Origin: Nelumbo lutea | Lineage: Eukaryota > Streptophyta > Magnoliopsida > Proteales > Nelumbonaceae | Length of the DNA stretch: 64,000 nucleotides | Assembly (NCBI GenBank): GCA_022828595.1 | Contig: JAKGHH010000004.1 | Location: forward strand, 55,206,422 to 55,270,421 | Reading direction: 5' to 3' | In this document: positions 1 through 10,805 of the stretch, piece after piece | Layout: every line of letters starts with the position of its first letter | Position numbering within the stretch: position 1 is the stretch's first letter | Position numbers and translations under genes: made by a program | The notes under the pieces: generated by a model | Seen by the model: only the letters and a program-made list of their open reading frames with translations | Told to the model about the DNA's origin: nothing | The model's database searches: none

Positions 1-2640
1 CTATAGATAGGATTAAGATTATCCTCTATCCAAATGCTGATTTGTATTAGGATAACTCCTAATAGGATTAGGAGGTTTCTTAATCACTAAGAAAGGAGGA
101 AGCCCTGATCTTGGATTGCAAGAATTTGACCTAGGTTTTGCAGTGAAACATCTTCTACAATTTGAGATAGGATCTCTTCTTCCTAAGCTGAAATCTGCAT
201 CCACGCCACTTTCAGCCTTTGGAACTCCTCCAGTCGCCGCCACCTTACTGCTTGGTTCAAACTCCTCTGAAGGGAAGATCAAGAAGTTGGTTCTTGAGAT
301 CAGTCTTTGCTGAAAGGCTGATTTGGTTCGGTGCTCTAAGCCTCCAACGGATTCTTGCGAAGAGTTTGATACGTAGGACGTACACTATTGGTTCTGCCCC
401 ACCATCACTGTGTCATCTTCAGTGAGAGCAGATCTTGGATACTTCTTTGGGTGTAAACACTGACGTTGGGAGATCTTGATTCTTCATATCAAGTATAACC
501 CTTCCCTTATTCTTTGAATCAAATATGGTCTGGTTTGGTTCGAGTAGAATCCTTGAATAATTGATCCTAAAATAAGGGAATACGATTTTCAGTTGCTTGA
601 AGGGAGAAAATTTTTTGAAATTTGCCCACCTATTCCACTGATGGATTTCTCCCTCCTTTCAGACCTGACCCATTGATAGCCCCAAATCCAATTGTCCCCC
701 TTACAAAAAGAATTCTAATTTGACCACTCTTATTGCCTACAATTATGAAAATCTCAAATCTTCTTTCCAATACAACTCTCAAAAACCTCCAAACCATACC
801 ATTCCCTCCCCAAGTCCTGTGGTGAACCTTCTAACAAATTTTAGATGCAAAATCCCTATTTTACCCCTAATACAGAAAAACATTCCAATCCAATAGTTTT
901 CATTGCCCAGAACTCTCAAGCCCCGCTCGTTTTTCAGTATGTTATTTACCTGGATAAATGGACTTACCCAGGTAAGTGTTTCCTAGGAAAGACTTACTTA
1001 GGTAAGTGCATTTACCCATGTTCTTTTATTTTTCATGTAAATAAGGAAATGACCATTTTAGTCATAAAAGTCCATTATTACAAGAGGCATTTTTGTCCCA
1101 TCCAAGTGTTGGCAACTTCCCCTAAGGTGGGAAAGTTATTTACCCACCTAGGATATGGGTATACTAGGAAAATAAAATTTCCCTTGTCCCCACATAAATC
1201 TGAATAAAGAACATGGGATTCTTGGTCAATAGGAATTAAAATCCATTGACCTACTTTCCCCCCTCTCAAAATCTAGGAAAAGAACACCCCCTCAAAGTTA
1301 CAAATCATCATTCCAACACTTCTTCTAAGACCGCAAAAACATCACCATCTCCTTTTTACACCTATTAATCTACCTTCCTTCAAATTTTAGACAAAAAAAT
1401 TCTATTTTACCTCTTCTTTGGTAAAGATTTTGATTTGATGGCTCGTTAATTGTAACCATCCAAATCAGAGTTTAACATTGTGACACATCTCCTAAAACTA
1501 TCAAACCCCACCATCAGCTTTTTAGGATCCATGATTATCCCCATGTCAAATTTTAATGCAAATTCCCTATGTTACCCCCTTTATTAAAAGAGATTCCAAT
1601 TGGTGTAATATCATTGGTTGAGGCACTTAATGTTCCATTTCCTTGATATTCGGGCATTCTAATTAACTCACGCACCTTCCAAATGACTCAACCTCACTTA
1701 TAGATTCTTCTATATAATTTTTATGCAAAAATACCCTTCCTACCCTTATAAAAATTTAAGATTCCATTTCTAGAAATCTCATTGGTTTTCCCTAGCACCT
1801 AGGGCATACCATAGCTATGTGAGTTTGAATTTCCACCCTTGGATATCAATGAGTCTACCATTAAATCTTGGGCATCCAATAGCCCATTAAAATCCATATT
1901 CTACAAAATTACTCCTAAGTCCTTATCCATAAAATCTCCCTATCTTTAAAATTCACAAATAGAAAACCCCTCACACATGTAGGCATCTTAACCATTAGGT
2001 AGCTCATGAAAATCCTCCATTGTAGGATCAACCTCATCAAGTTTGCATTCCTAGAACCCTAATCACAAAACCATAGCCACACCTCTCTCAAACTCCCTCT
2101 TAAATCTTTGGTGAAAGAGCTTTTTAATTTGAAATTTGAATTCTAATCGAAATTTCCCACACTCCTAGGCATTTAATGAGGGGATGAAAGAAGAAAGAAT
2201 AAAAAAGGGTTGTCTAAGGAAAGCTAGAAGTGGGAGGGGCATTCAACCTAGTCAAGATGCATGACTAGGTTCAACCAAAGAGAAGAAGAGAGCAAAAAAA
2301 AGAAAGAAAGAGTACAAAAAAGAAAAAGAAAAAAAAACATAAAAATAGAATCCCTACTTGGTTTTCTATATTTGATGGAGAGACAAGGCTTAAATGTTGA
2401 GATTTCTCAATCATTAAAGAAATTGCCATGGTGTGAACCAATCTTGCAACTGTTAAAGAATTTGATCTCCACTTACACTCTAGCATAGAAACTCAAGATT
2501 CTACCATAGAACTATCCAAATAATAACAGAAAAATATAAAGAATACATATTTAGATCATTTAGCTAAAATTGAGAATCAAATTCGAAGTATAGATTGTTT
2601 CCATGTCATATTCGACTATAATAGTTATGGCCAATTTGAC
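1..2640. other. AT-rich intergenic DNA, no gene recognised
   Basis: No reading frame here resembles a protein I know. The longest open frames are short, low in complexity and unsupported. The purine-rich stretch at 2270-2340 on the plus strand produces trivial Lys/Glu or Phe-rich frames. The sequence reads like decayed repeat DNA, possibly the leader or internal part of the minus-strand LTR element whose primer-binding site lies at 2688-2699. Confidence 0.5.
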
Positions 2641-2687
2641 TATCTGTTTCAAATTCGCTAAATTTTAGTATAAGGACTGAACCAAAT

Positions 2688-2699
2688 GTTCTGATACCA
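2688..2699 (-). other. Candidate tRNA-Met primer-binding site of an LTR retroelement
   Basis: The minus strand reads TGGTATCAGAAC, one base from the TGGTATCAGAGC primer-binding site complementary to initiator tRNA-Met used by most plant Copia elements. Just upstream on the minus strand is a run ending in CTTTTAATAG, typical of the join between an LTR end and this site. If correct, an LTR lies at higher coordinates (from about 2700 upward) and the internal region at lower coordinates. No coding remnant of the element was found, so it is either non-autonomous or badly decayed. Confidence 0.5.
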
Positions 2700-3330
2700 C
2701 TATTAAAAGTGTTAGACAGTTTTTGTATGCCCTTAGCTTCAATCCAGATGTACTTTTGACATTTAGTGTAAATAAATAAAGTGCATGTTTGATTCATGTT
2801 GTTTGGTATATTTCTGTGTAAGACCCTAAAACTTGACACTTATAGAGACTCATGTTAGTTTTAAATGTCCACAGCCATTGGATAAGTCTGGGGAAATTTA
2901 TCCTACCAAGGCTAATACTGGTGTGCCACCAAGTGTTGGGATGGCATGTCTCAACCACCAGGGTAAGATCCAAGGCACATGCAGTTATGGGATTTACTTG
3001 AATCCTTGAACCAGACCAGATTTCCAGTATTGCCTTGAACTTTTGAGACAAAATGCGCAAAAACTGGAAAAGTTACACCTAAACCCTAGGCTCGATTATG
3101 AACACTTAAACTAGGTGTCAGATCAGTGCTATCTTTGGATATGTCAATCAGTGAGAATCCTTAGCGGGGGTCAAAACCTAGGCATGTTGGGCAGTCTGAG
3201 AATTCATTTGACGTGGAGTGATCATAGTGACAGGATCAACCCTTTTGTCGGACAATGGTTTAAAATTGATTGTGTGGCTCATTGTGAACACTAGCAAGTG
3301 GCACTAGCCGTTCCAAGTACATCAGAAGAG
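2700..3330 (-). mobile_element. Possible 5' LTR fragment, minus strand
   Basis: This stretch lies immediately 5' (minus strand) of the tRNA-Met-like primer-binding site. Neither a second LTR nor a target duplication was seen, so the upper boundary is only a guess. It contains no protein-like frame. Confidence 0.3.
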
Positions 3331-4259
3331 ATCTCGAAAAGCAACAATAAAGTACGAATTAACGATAGTACATAATAAAGTAGTGAGTGAAAAGTAATCG
3401 TTTCCCACGGAGGGATTTAGGAAACAATTACCAATCTAAATTGAGCACGTTCTTATCTGATCAACAAATTAAAATCAAAACTTTAATGAATAGGCTAAAA
3501 AAATCCCTAAATTAAAAATCTATCTAAATTCATATGGCCCAATTGCCTTCAAATCAGGTTAGAAGAGTAAGCAGTAAATGTCAATCTCAAAATTCAGGCA
3601 ATCTATCAATTTGGATGCATTTTCGAATAATCGATGATTGAGCCTTGGTTTGGTGAAACCCCAAGGTTCATGAACAAGGCCTCTCTCAAGCGCATGTTCA
3701 TGCCTATGCATGAGTGACGGTTCTTCTATCTCTAGCAAGAATCTAATCCCCCATGCATGGCATTTCTTCAAACACCTTCTTAAGGCATCAATTCAAATAT
3801 GAATTTGATCACCAATTGAAATTTGTGCAAGTTATTTTTAAACCTTGCACTCAATTCAGTTCTTGAATAGTTAGATCTGAATTCCTAGAGTCTCTCTCAA
3901 GCACTCTAGGAAATTCCAAGCTTTTAGATCCATTCGGGCCAATCTGAAAATTGCCAGATCTGAATTTCTCTTTCAAGCAATTCAGATCTTGCCAATTCTC
4001 AGATCTGAGAATTCAAGATCTGGAGTTTTTGAAGGTTAGTTGGCCAAATCAATCTACAATGAAAACAACCCTTATTCAAGAAACTTCCCAAGCTACAATT
4101 CATGACCATCTTGAATGAATAAAAAAGAATTAGATTGCTGAACTGAAAAATTTTACAAGTTGAAATAACATCAAGGAAGAATGGAAAAAAAGGAGAAAGA
4201 AGAAAGAAAATATAACAAAAGAAACTGAATTCGAATCAAAAAGAGAATGAAAACTACAA

Positions 4260-4500
4260 TTGATTTATTACAAAAGATCTTTGAATCAACAAACCCTCAA
4301 TTCGAACTCACCTCTCTCTTCTAGCTTGCTTGTCTTGAAACTTCCTTCCAGCCCTTCTTCTTCTTCTTCCTTGCGCACCTAGCCGTTCTTCTCTTCCTCT
4401 TCTCTCAAGGTGGCCGAACCTCTAAGAGGTGGGAGAGCCTTCCTCTCAAGCAATTGAACACCTCTCACCCCTCCTAGAGGCCTCCTTATATAGTTCTTTC
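4260..4500 (-). promoter_or_regulatory. LTR-like promoter and polyadenylation signal, minus strand
   Basis: On the minus strand a TATATAA box (4486-4492) is followed about 220 bases downstream by an AATAAA signal (4264-4269). Between them is a GA-rich, splice-donor-like leader. This U3-R-like layout is typical of plant LTR retrotransposons. It is about 1.8 kb from the primer-binding site at 2.69 kb, too far to be the same LTR with confidence. It may belong to a second decayed element occupying about 3.3-5.0 kb. Confidence 0.35.
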
Positions 4501-5350
4501 AAGGGGGCTCTTGCCCCTTCTTGAAGTCTCTAGGGAATTGGGTGTATTACAGCCCCTCATGAACCTTCTAGAGTACTCCCTCCTTCTCTTTCAAGAAACT
4601 TCTAGGAGTCTGCCGCCCCTAGCTCCCTTTGGGCTGCTTAATTTGTGGCTAAGCCAACTTAGCTTGCTTTTTGAGCTCAATGTGGGCTACACTCTAGGCT
4701 GTTTAATTTGGACTAAAAATGGGCTGGGCCGAAAATTTCCTTCTTGCTAGGCATTCTTCCCTTGGGTTTTCCAAAGAGTTAGCTTGCACTAACTTGGGCC
4801 GAATGAAACTCCCTTGCTTCTCATGGCTGGGCCGGGCTGAAACTTGATTAAATTTTGGGCTTTTCGCTTTTCTTGCTTTTTGCCTTCTTTTTGTTGATTT
4901 GGCTCCCCGCTCGAAATCTTTGCTTGGCAATCAAGCTAAAATAGGGGCAAAATCTATTTAAAACCAATCATAAAATTTCATGCAAAAACCTCATAAAATA
5001 CTAGATAAATTGTAGGTTCATCAGTATATGATTCGCGGATTGCACTCTCTCTGATGGAAACCAAACTGCCGGTAGTTGATTTCAATCGTCTGGATATTTT
5101 GGTTTGCAAAAACTAATATATATAAATGTATATGTACGGTTTCAAAAAAGGTTTGCCAAAATGGCTTTAATCTCCGCGGGATCCATGTGAGTAGAGAGTG
5201 CGGCACTGTTCCTTACAGTCCGAGGGAGAGTAGCTCTCTTGTCGAGCAGATGCTTGATCATTAAGAAGCTAAGAGGTTAAGTGTAAGATTCATTTTAGGA
5301 TAATACCTGATGGGGCTTAATCTTGCACCTGCCTACAGTCCCTGGTTCTT

Positions 5351-5450
5351 NNNNNNNNNNNNNNNNNNNNNNNNNNNNNNNNNNNNNNNNNNNNNNNNNN
5401 NNNNNNNNNNNNNNNNNNNNNNNNNNNNNNNNNNNNNNNNNNNNNNNNNN
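5351..5450. other. Assembly gap (100 N)
   Basis: Exactly 100 unknown bases, the conventional placeholder for a scaffold gap of unknown size. Order and orientation across it depend on the assembly method, so repeats on the two sides should not be assumed contiguous. Confidence 0.99.
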
Positions 5451-7600
5451 AATTGGATACACCCAGACTTGGCACCCATAGATTCTATTGCCTGAAATTG
5501 TTTTTAAACAAAAGGCCCATACATCGCATGCGTCCCCACTAGTATTAACTTATAATTATATGTTTAATACATTTTTTTCCATCCTCTCTATTCTTCTTCT
5601 CCTCCCTATGTTTAAGTATAACTGTATGTGTTAATACTTCAAAAGTTCTGAGATAATTGGAACTCATCCAAGCCAAACTGTTTAATCTTGCATTTTGATA
5701 GGAGTAATAAATTCTGAACTGAAATGCAGGCGCATTTGATAAGAATATTTTGATTTGAAGAATTTAAGTGAAAGTAAATTTGTTTTTCTAGATTATAAGT
5801 TTGAATTCAAAAAATAGAAGCAAAATTTGTTTGTAGCACAAAATAAAAATAAACTTTTTGCCCTCAAAAATTGGAGCAATGTATAAAAAAAAGTTACATT
5901 TTAATCTTTAGAATTGATTGTTTATTACACGTGACAACCAGATACATTTCGAATTTTGAATTCTGAAAGAATTACAGAATTTTATCCCAAAATAAAATTA
6001 AAAAAAAAAGTTTTATAATTTCCATGAAACCATATATAATTTGCAATGTGGCAATAACACAATTACACAAACCACATTTTCCATATTATAACCAATTTTG
6101 CTTGGGAACTCCGAATCTCTTGCCCACGTTTAATCGCAGTCATACAAGGAGAATATCTCATCCTCTTCATAATACTTATAACAGGGGGAGATGCTTCCCA
6201 AAATTCACGGGGGTAGTGTATTGTGGGTAGGCATGGGCAAGAGTTTTGAATGGGCGGGAGATCCGGAGTCATTTGTTAGAATACAAAACACTTTGATGGG
6301 CGGGAGGTCCGGAGTTTTGATGGACGGGAGATCCGGGGCTATAAATGGTATTTGATTGTCCAAATTCAAATTTAATCCATTTATAATTATATATTTATAT
6401 CAAATATGAATCTACCCCAATCCAATCTAATTGGACTCAATTTAAATACATGTATTCATATACTTAAAATTTATATTGTATTATCATAGGTTCAAGTTTC
6501 ATGCAATTATTTTTTTTTTCTTCGCCCGTAGGTACACACAATTTTCAATACATTTTTTTTCATGAAATACAATATCAAAGTCATGTTTTGTTCATTTTAT
6601 TAATAATATATAATATTTTCACCATTTTTGTTTAATGATTTATATCATTCATTATCAGACTACAGTCCAAATTAAGATCTAATTCAAATTCTACTTATAT
6701 CCAAATCGATTCAATCCGATTAGAGCCCTACTCCCCATTTGAATCCAAGATGAAAGCCAACTTATTTGTTATTGACTGAAGATAAAAAAAATAAAAACAT
6801 ATAAAAAACTTATTTTTATTGAAACAAAAATATATATTATACTTGCACGGATATTGCTTATAATTGACATAACTTCTATCTCGTATTATAAGTTCTACCC
6901 CAAGGACCCCAAAATCTAAAACCCCTTATTCTATTCTAGAGTAAGAAGTTGAGATTTCTAGTTATAATTGTTCATTAGATTTGTAAGGTCATGTGGATTT
7001 ACAACAAAGGAAGATTTGAGCATTGGAATTTTCCTAAAGCAGGAAAAGATCCATTAAAATCGAATAGGAAAAGAAGAAGTCCAAGAATTCAGTAAAACTT
7101 TTTTTTTTCTTTTGAGTTTTGATAAATTAGAATTTAGTAAAACATTGGAGTTTCAACTTTCAAACAGATGGGAGACCTTAAAGAAACCCCTAATTCGCCT
7201 TGACTCGGAGTTCATCAGTTTTAAAAGATTACTAGCAACCAGACGGTTCGTCCTATTTCTATAAATCAAATTGCATTTCTCAGCAATCGATGAACTGCTT
7301 TCGAAATCTAGCATAGAACATTTCATTGATCTGCTGGACTGCTCGATTAGTGATAGCACCTCATTCATCGGTTGGACGCACAACCAACATAGTGTAGAAG
7401 CAATGAATCAGCTTCCCCAAAACCAATATTTTGATGATGGAGAAGACGGCCCTTCAAAAACACAAAACCCATAACAAGGAACGAACAAAATTTTAATACT
7501 GAACTTTCCTAGCATTTAAACTAAACATAAACATTTCTAGTGGCTACAAGATCTCTAATACAGAAAAATTATTGTTTAAACATTTCACCAAGGAGTAACA
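5451..7600. other. AT-rich intergenic DNA, no gene recognised
   Basis: The sequence is very AT-rich with many homopolymer runs. No frame gives a recognisable protein. The only structured element seen is the three-copy short repeat at 6251-6338. Confidence 0.5.
6251..6338 (+). repeat. Three dispersed copies of an 18-bp GC-rich motif
   Basis: The motif TGGGCGGGAGATCCGGAG occurs at 6251-6268, as TGGGCGGGAGGTCCGGAG at 6297-6314 and as TGGACGGGAGATCCGGGG at 6321-6338. The spacings are unequal (46 and 24 bases), so this is not a simple tandem array. It stands out as a GC-rich island in AT-rich sequence. Function unknown. Confidence 0.8.
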
Positions 7601-7759
7601 CAGGAACAGGCTAGGATAGACACACGGTAACAGTAAATATCTGATGGACGGAAGAACAGAAACTTCTTTATGTGTTGGAGGTTAGAGAGCAACATCTCCA
7701 AGAACATGGTGCTCCTCTGCATGAAAAATCGCCAGCCATCGTGAACATCCCAGAACACA

Positions 7760-8484
7760 CTAACCCGCGGCATCAGCTTTACCCATGTCCAGGGCAATCG
7801 CACCAAAGATGGCTCGGTAAGCACCACAAAGGACGGACGGCAGGGTAGAGTCTGTCTTCCTTGAAACCCTCACCACTTTGTCCAACCCTAACCGCAACGC
7901 GTCGGCAGCGCACGAAGACTGCATTTCTGAGACATCGGTTACCCGACGATTCAACTCTTTGGCCGACATCTCTATATCCCGTTGGAGGTAGCGGAGAGAC
8001 GCTGAAGTTTGGATGACGTTCATACCCAAAATCGCCAAAGCTCTGTAGTTCTCTCCGGAGTAGGAGGGGTGGGTCAGGGCCCGACGAAGAGGTTCTATGT
8101 TCTTGAAGTGGTATCTGCAGCGGTTTGAGAAAAGAAAAACTATTTAGAAGAGCCTCATCAAGAAAATAAATAATAAAATAGATGGAGCTATACAGAGAGG
8201 TGAAAGCATCAAAACTTACCCGATTTGCTTCTGCAGGGCTTCTAATGCATTGGAGAACCGAGACAAAGTCTTCCAAGTTCCCAGCGCTTCCCTGCTCACA
8301 CACAAAAGAAAAGAAAAAACAAAAAACAAAAGACATGAAAAACATATTTAAGGAGTTTGGTGTAGGGCTTCGATGATCGGGAGAAATTGGTTACGGATGA
8401 AGGAGGTTGCCAAACCTGAGGAAGGGTACAGGACGAGAAGGCGAAGACGATGAAGATGAAGATCATGGTGACCCGGGAATTCAT
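7760..8484 (-). CDS. NFD2: NFD2-like RNase III domain protein (frame problems at both ends)
   Basis: A small secreted or organelle-type protein resembling plant NUCLEAR FUSION DEFECTIVE 2, whose Arabidopsis mutants fail in nuclear fusion in the female gametophyte. Exons read on the minus strand: 8416-8484 (signal-like MIFIFIVFAFSS), 8220-8291 (ALEALQKQIG), and 7760-8114 (LRRALTHPSYSGENYRALAI, then SSCAADALRLGLDKVVRVS and YRAIFGAIALDMGKADAA). The last exon is the RNase III fold. The acidic residues of the usual ERLEFLGD signature are replaced (LAILGMN), as expected for a non-catalytic member. Two oddities: the obvious donor CAG/GTTTGG of exon 1 leaves the wrong phase for exon 2, while a weaker donor after TCCT (about 8430) with acceptor GGGAAG would restore it. 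After KADAA the frame runs into a stop, but the expected continuation VFWDVHDG sits one base out of frame. It could be a young pseudogene, an assembly error or an unusual splice form. Confidence 0.65.
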
Positions 8485-8649
8485 CCTTTTCGGTGTTTAC
8501 TTCGCTGCAAAGAAATAAGAGAGACTATTAAAAACTCAAAGGCTCTCTCCCTCCCTCTCTCTCGATCTCTTTCTCCAACTCCAACCTCCGAAGCTCTGTA
8601 GTTTTCGCTCCACTTTAGGCAACCATCGAGACTCTCAACCACGTCATTT

Positions 8650-9230
8650 GAAGTAAAGAGGGCACCTTTTTTATACCCTAAAATGCCCCTTACTCATTTT
8701 ATTATCTAGCCATAAAATAACGGAAAGAAATGCGGATTTATTTGTAATTTCGCATACTGCGTACATAGTACATAGTACATACGCCAAGAATTTATAGGGG
8801 AACAGTAGAAGCCTAGACGGTACTCTTGGCCAACAAATATTTAAGTTCCGCTTAAAAAAAATAATTATTTAAGTACAATATTTACGGAATTTCGTAGTGA
8901 ATAATACAATTCAGAATTAACGCCAACTTCTTTTTCTCTTCTTCGTTTCATGGGGCTAGACAACGGGGGTAGCCCATCCCCTTTCCCTTAACCCCCCAAC
9001 CCCTTGTGGCAGAGGGATTTGATCCCAGCTCTCTACTCCGATGGTGAATTCAAATTGAAGTCAATTCCGAACTGACACTTGCCCCAACAGTATTTTGGGT
9101 CTACAAATTCTAACTCAGGGTTGAACCGTCATTCTCCCATTTATGTATACTAAAGAGATAGAGATCCAAATCACTGATGTAGAAAGTGCGTTGTGACACC
9201 ATTATCTTAAGGGGTAATAGCATATAAAGA
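8650..9230. other. Intergenic sequence without recognised gene
   Basis: Apart from the NFD2-like promoter at the left end, nothing coding is visible. A moderately GC-rich patch at 8930-9090 (around GGATTTGATCCCAGCTC) looks like a decayed dispersed repeat but could not be assigned. Confidence 0.45.
8666..8676 (-). promoter_or_regulatory. TATA box upstream of the NFD2-like gene
   Basis: The minus strand reads TATAAAAAAGG about 185 bases upstream of the proposed start at 8484, a good distance for a plant core promoter with a 5' leader of roughly 150 bases. A TGACGTGG motif (bZIP-type core ACGT) lies just downstream at 8639-8646. A 10-codon upstream open frame (8615-8647) would lie in the leader if transcription starts near 8650. 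Confidence 0.45.
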
Positions 9231-9231
9231 C

Positions 9232-9631
9232 AACTTTTGGGGTTTAATATCAATAAAAGTAATATATTTAAAAATATATTAACTTTTTTAAAAATAATAT
9301 CAATAAAGGACAAAACACTGTTCATCTCCTCTTGTCATTTATTCACCAGAGCCGCTGCCCACCACTGCCTCCACCCACCTCTGCCTCTACCTCCGGCAAT
9401 GCCGCCGCTGCCACCTTTTGCCAGAGGCAGAGGCAGAGGTGGCGGCGGGCGGCAATGGACAGCGGTGGCAAGTGGTGGCAAGCAATGGCAAACGGCGTCT
9501 CTGGTGAACAAATGGCAAGAAGAAGAATGAACAGTGTTTTTGTCCTTTATTGATATTGTTTTTAAAAAAATTAACCTATTTTCAATTTTTTTTAAATATA
9601 TTACCTTTATTGATATTAAACCCCAAAAGTT
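9232..9631. mobile_element. Foldback MITE with perfect 26-bp terminal inverted repeats
   Basis: The first 26 bases (9232-9257, starting AACTTTTGGGGTTTAATATC) are an exact reverse complement of the last 26 (9606-9631). Inverted similarity continues inward: ATATCAATAAAGGACAAAAC and the motif TTCACCAGAG on the left are matched by GTTTTTGTCCTTTATTGATA and CTCTGGTGAA on the right. Nearly the whole 400 bases can therefore fold into a long hairpin, with a GC-rich centre near 9360-9500. No transposase is encoded. I saw no convincing target-site duplication, so the superfamily is open. Open frames inside it are by-products of the repeat. Confidence 0.85.
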
Positions 9632-9880
9632 AGAAAACCCTAATCTTAATACCACACGGTCCACACTCCACACCCCATCCCCCAAAAATAGAACGATTTG
9701 TGTATTTTCGATACATTATTTTTAGATTACTAAAATGTAATTTTCTTTTGACACCTAGAAGGCAAAGAAGCTTGCATTCATCCTCGGTTCAAATTACAAT
9801 CAGACAATAAAACATTACGAATAAAGTATGGAGGAGCAGACTTGGTTACGAATAAGTGTAATAATAATAAGAAGAAAAAA

Positions 9881-9992
9881 TAACGAATGAGCCACTTGAT
9901 TACCCGAACCGCCAACGAACTGAACTGAGCAATGGGAGATTTGCTGAAGTAGATCCCAGAAATCTGCAATGACTGAGTGAATCCGCCAAGGG
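9881..9992 (-). pseudogene. L1 LINE RNase H domain fragment
   Basis: The minus strand encodes WRIHSVIADFWDLLQQIS followed by VGGSGNQVAHSL. This is the C-terminal part of the RNase H domain found at the end of plant L1 polyproteins (pattern N.VAH.LA). It is a short isolated remnant with no reverse transcriptase nearby. Confidence 0.6.
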
Positions 9993-10709
9993 ACTGGGGA
10001 GGAAGACCCCAACGTAGAGCATTTGAAATTTTGAAGGAGATGCTCTACTAAAATGTTATTAGGCATACTATTAATTAATTACTTTGATGAGGTATCGTTT
10101 TTATCTTTGAACACATAAATATACTAAGACTATAGGAGTTGTCAAGTTGGGATGGGTAGATTCTAGTTGTTTGATTCTTTGCTCCCAAAAATACCTCCTT
10201 ACGAGGTTGTGATGAGATTTTTCTTTTTAGATTGAAAAAGAAAAAAAAATAAAGATGAAATGAAGAAAACGACCATCAATAATTATTTTCCTTTTTTTTT
10301 TTCTTTATCAATTTCTGTTCGAGGTACAAGAATCACACTCTAGGTCCGATCATCTAATTGAGCCGCAAAGTTCAAACATCTGAACAGAACATGTAAAAAC
10401 AGAACCTCATGTTCACAACATGACTGGCAAATGATGCTTCCTCTCACCCGGAAGAAGAATTAAGTTCTACAACTTTCTCTTACAAGAGCATGACATCATA
10501 ATGTACATAAGCCACAAAAAAAAATGCTCATAAGGCTATTGACGAAGACCAAAGCCAACCTCCATAGATGTGAGGCAGGTGCTAAAATTTACACACTGAA
10601 GAATTCAAATGGAAACCAGCATTGCACCCTCAGGCTTTGAACAGAGAAAACAGGTTCTCCAGCAGACATGAAAACAATCTTAAACTCTAACACCAGACTA
10701 ACCTTAACG

Positions 10710-10805
10710 TTACAAACCAGCTGGAAAATTGTTGACTTGCCCTTGTTCCAGAACATCCTGGCCGTTCACTTTATAAGCTATCCTTATGCGCATGGCGAGA
10801 GGTTT
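10710..10805 (-). CDS. AP1G: Gamma-adaptin last exon (ear C-terminus and stop)
   Basis: Residues 835-865, [20 protein letters not shown] to NNFPAGL, then TAA at 10710-10712. Acceptor CTCAG/AAACCT. The ending [10 protein letters not shown] is the conserved plant gamma-ear terminus. The 3' untranslated region continues toward about 10.3 kb, but its cleavage site was not identified. Confidence 0.95.
   Translation of the reverse strand, partial: KPLAMRIRIAYKVNGQDVLEQGQVNNFPAGL

Noticed and set aside
2271..2486. Frame with a long Phe/Leu stretch as a membrane protein
   Set aside because: The stretch is a purine-rich low-complexity tract read in antisense. No flanking support.
7585..7827. 80-codon minus-strand frame as an independent gene
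   Set aside because: Only its VFWDVHDG segment is meaningful, and that fits as the frame-shifted end of the NFD2-like gene. The rest is antisense or untranslated sequence.
8930..9090. Possible tRNA-derived SINE
   Set aside because: GGATTTGATCCC vaguely recalls a B box, but no A box at the right distance, no tail and no target duplication were found.
9237..9685. Several Pro/Gly/Arg-rich open frames on both strands
   Set aside because: They lie in the foldback MITE, and the inverted repeat produces paired frames on both strands without protein similarity.
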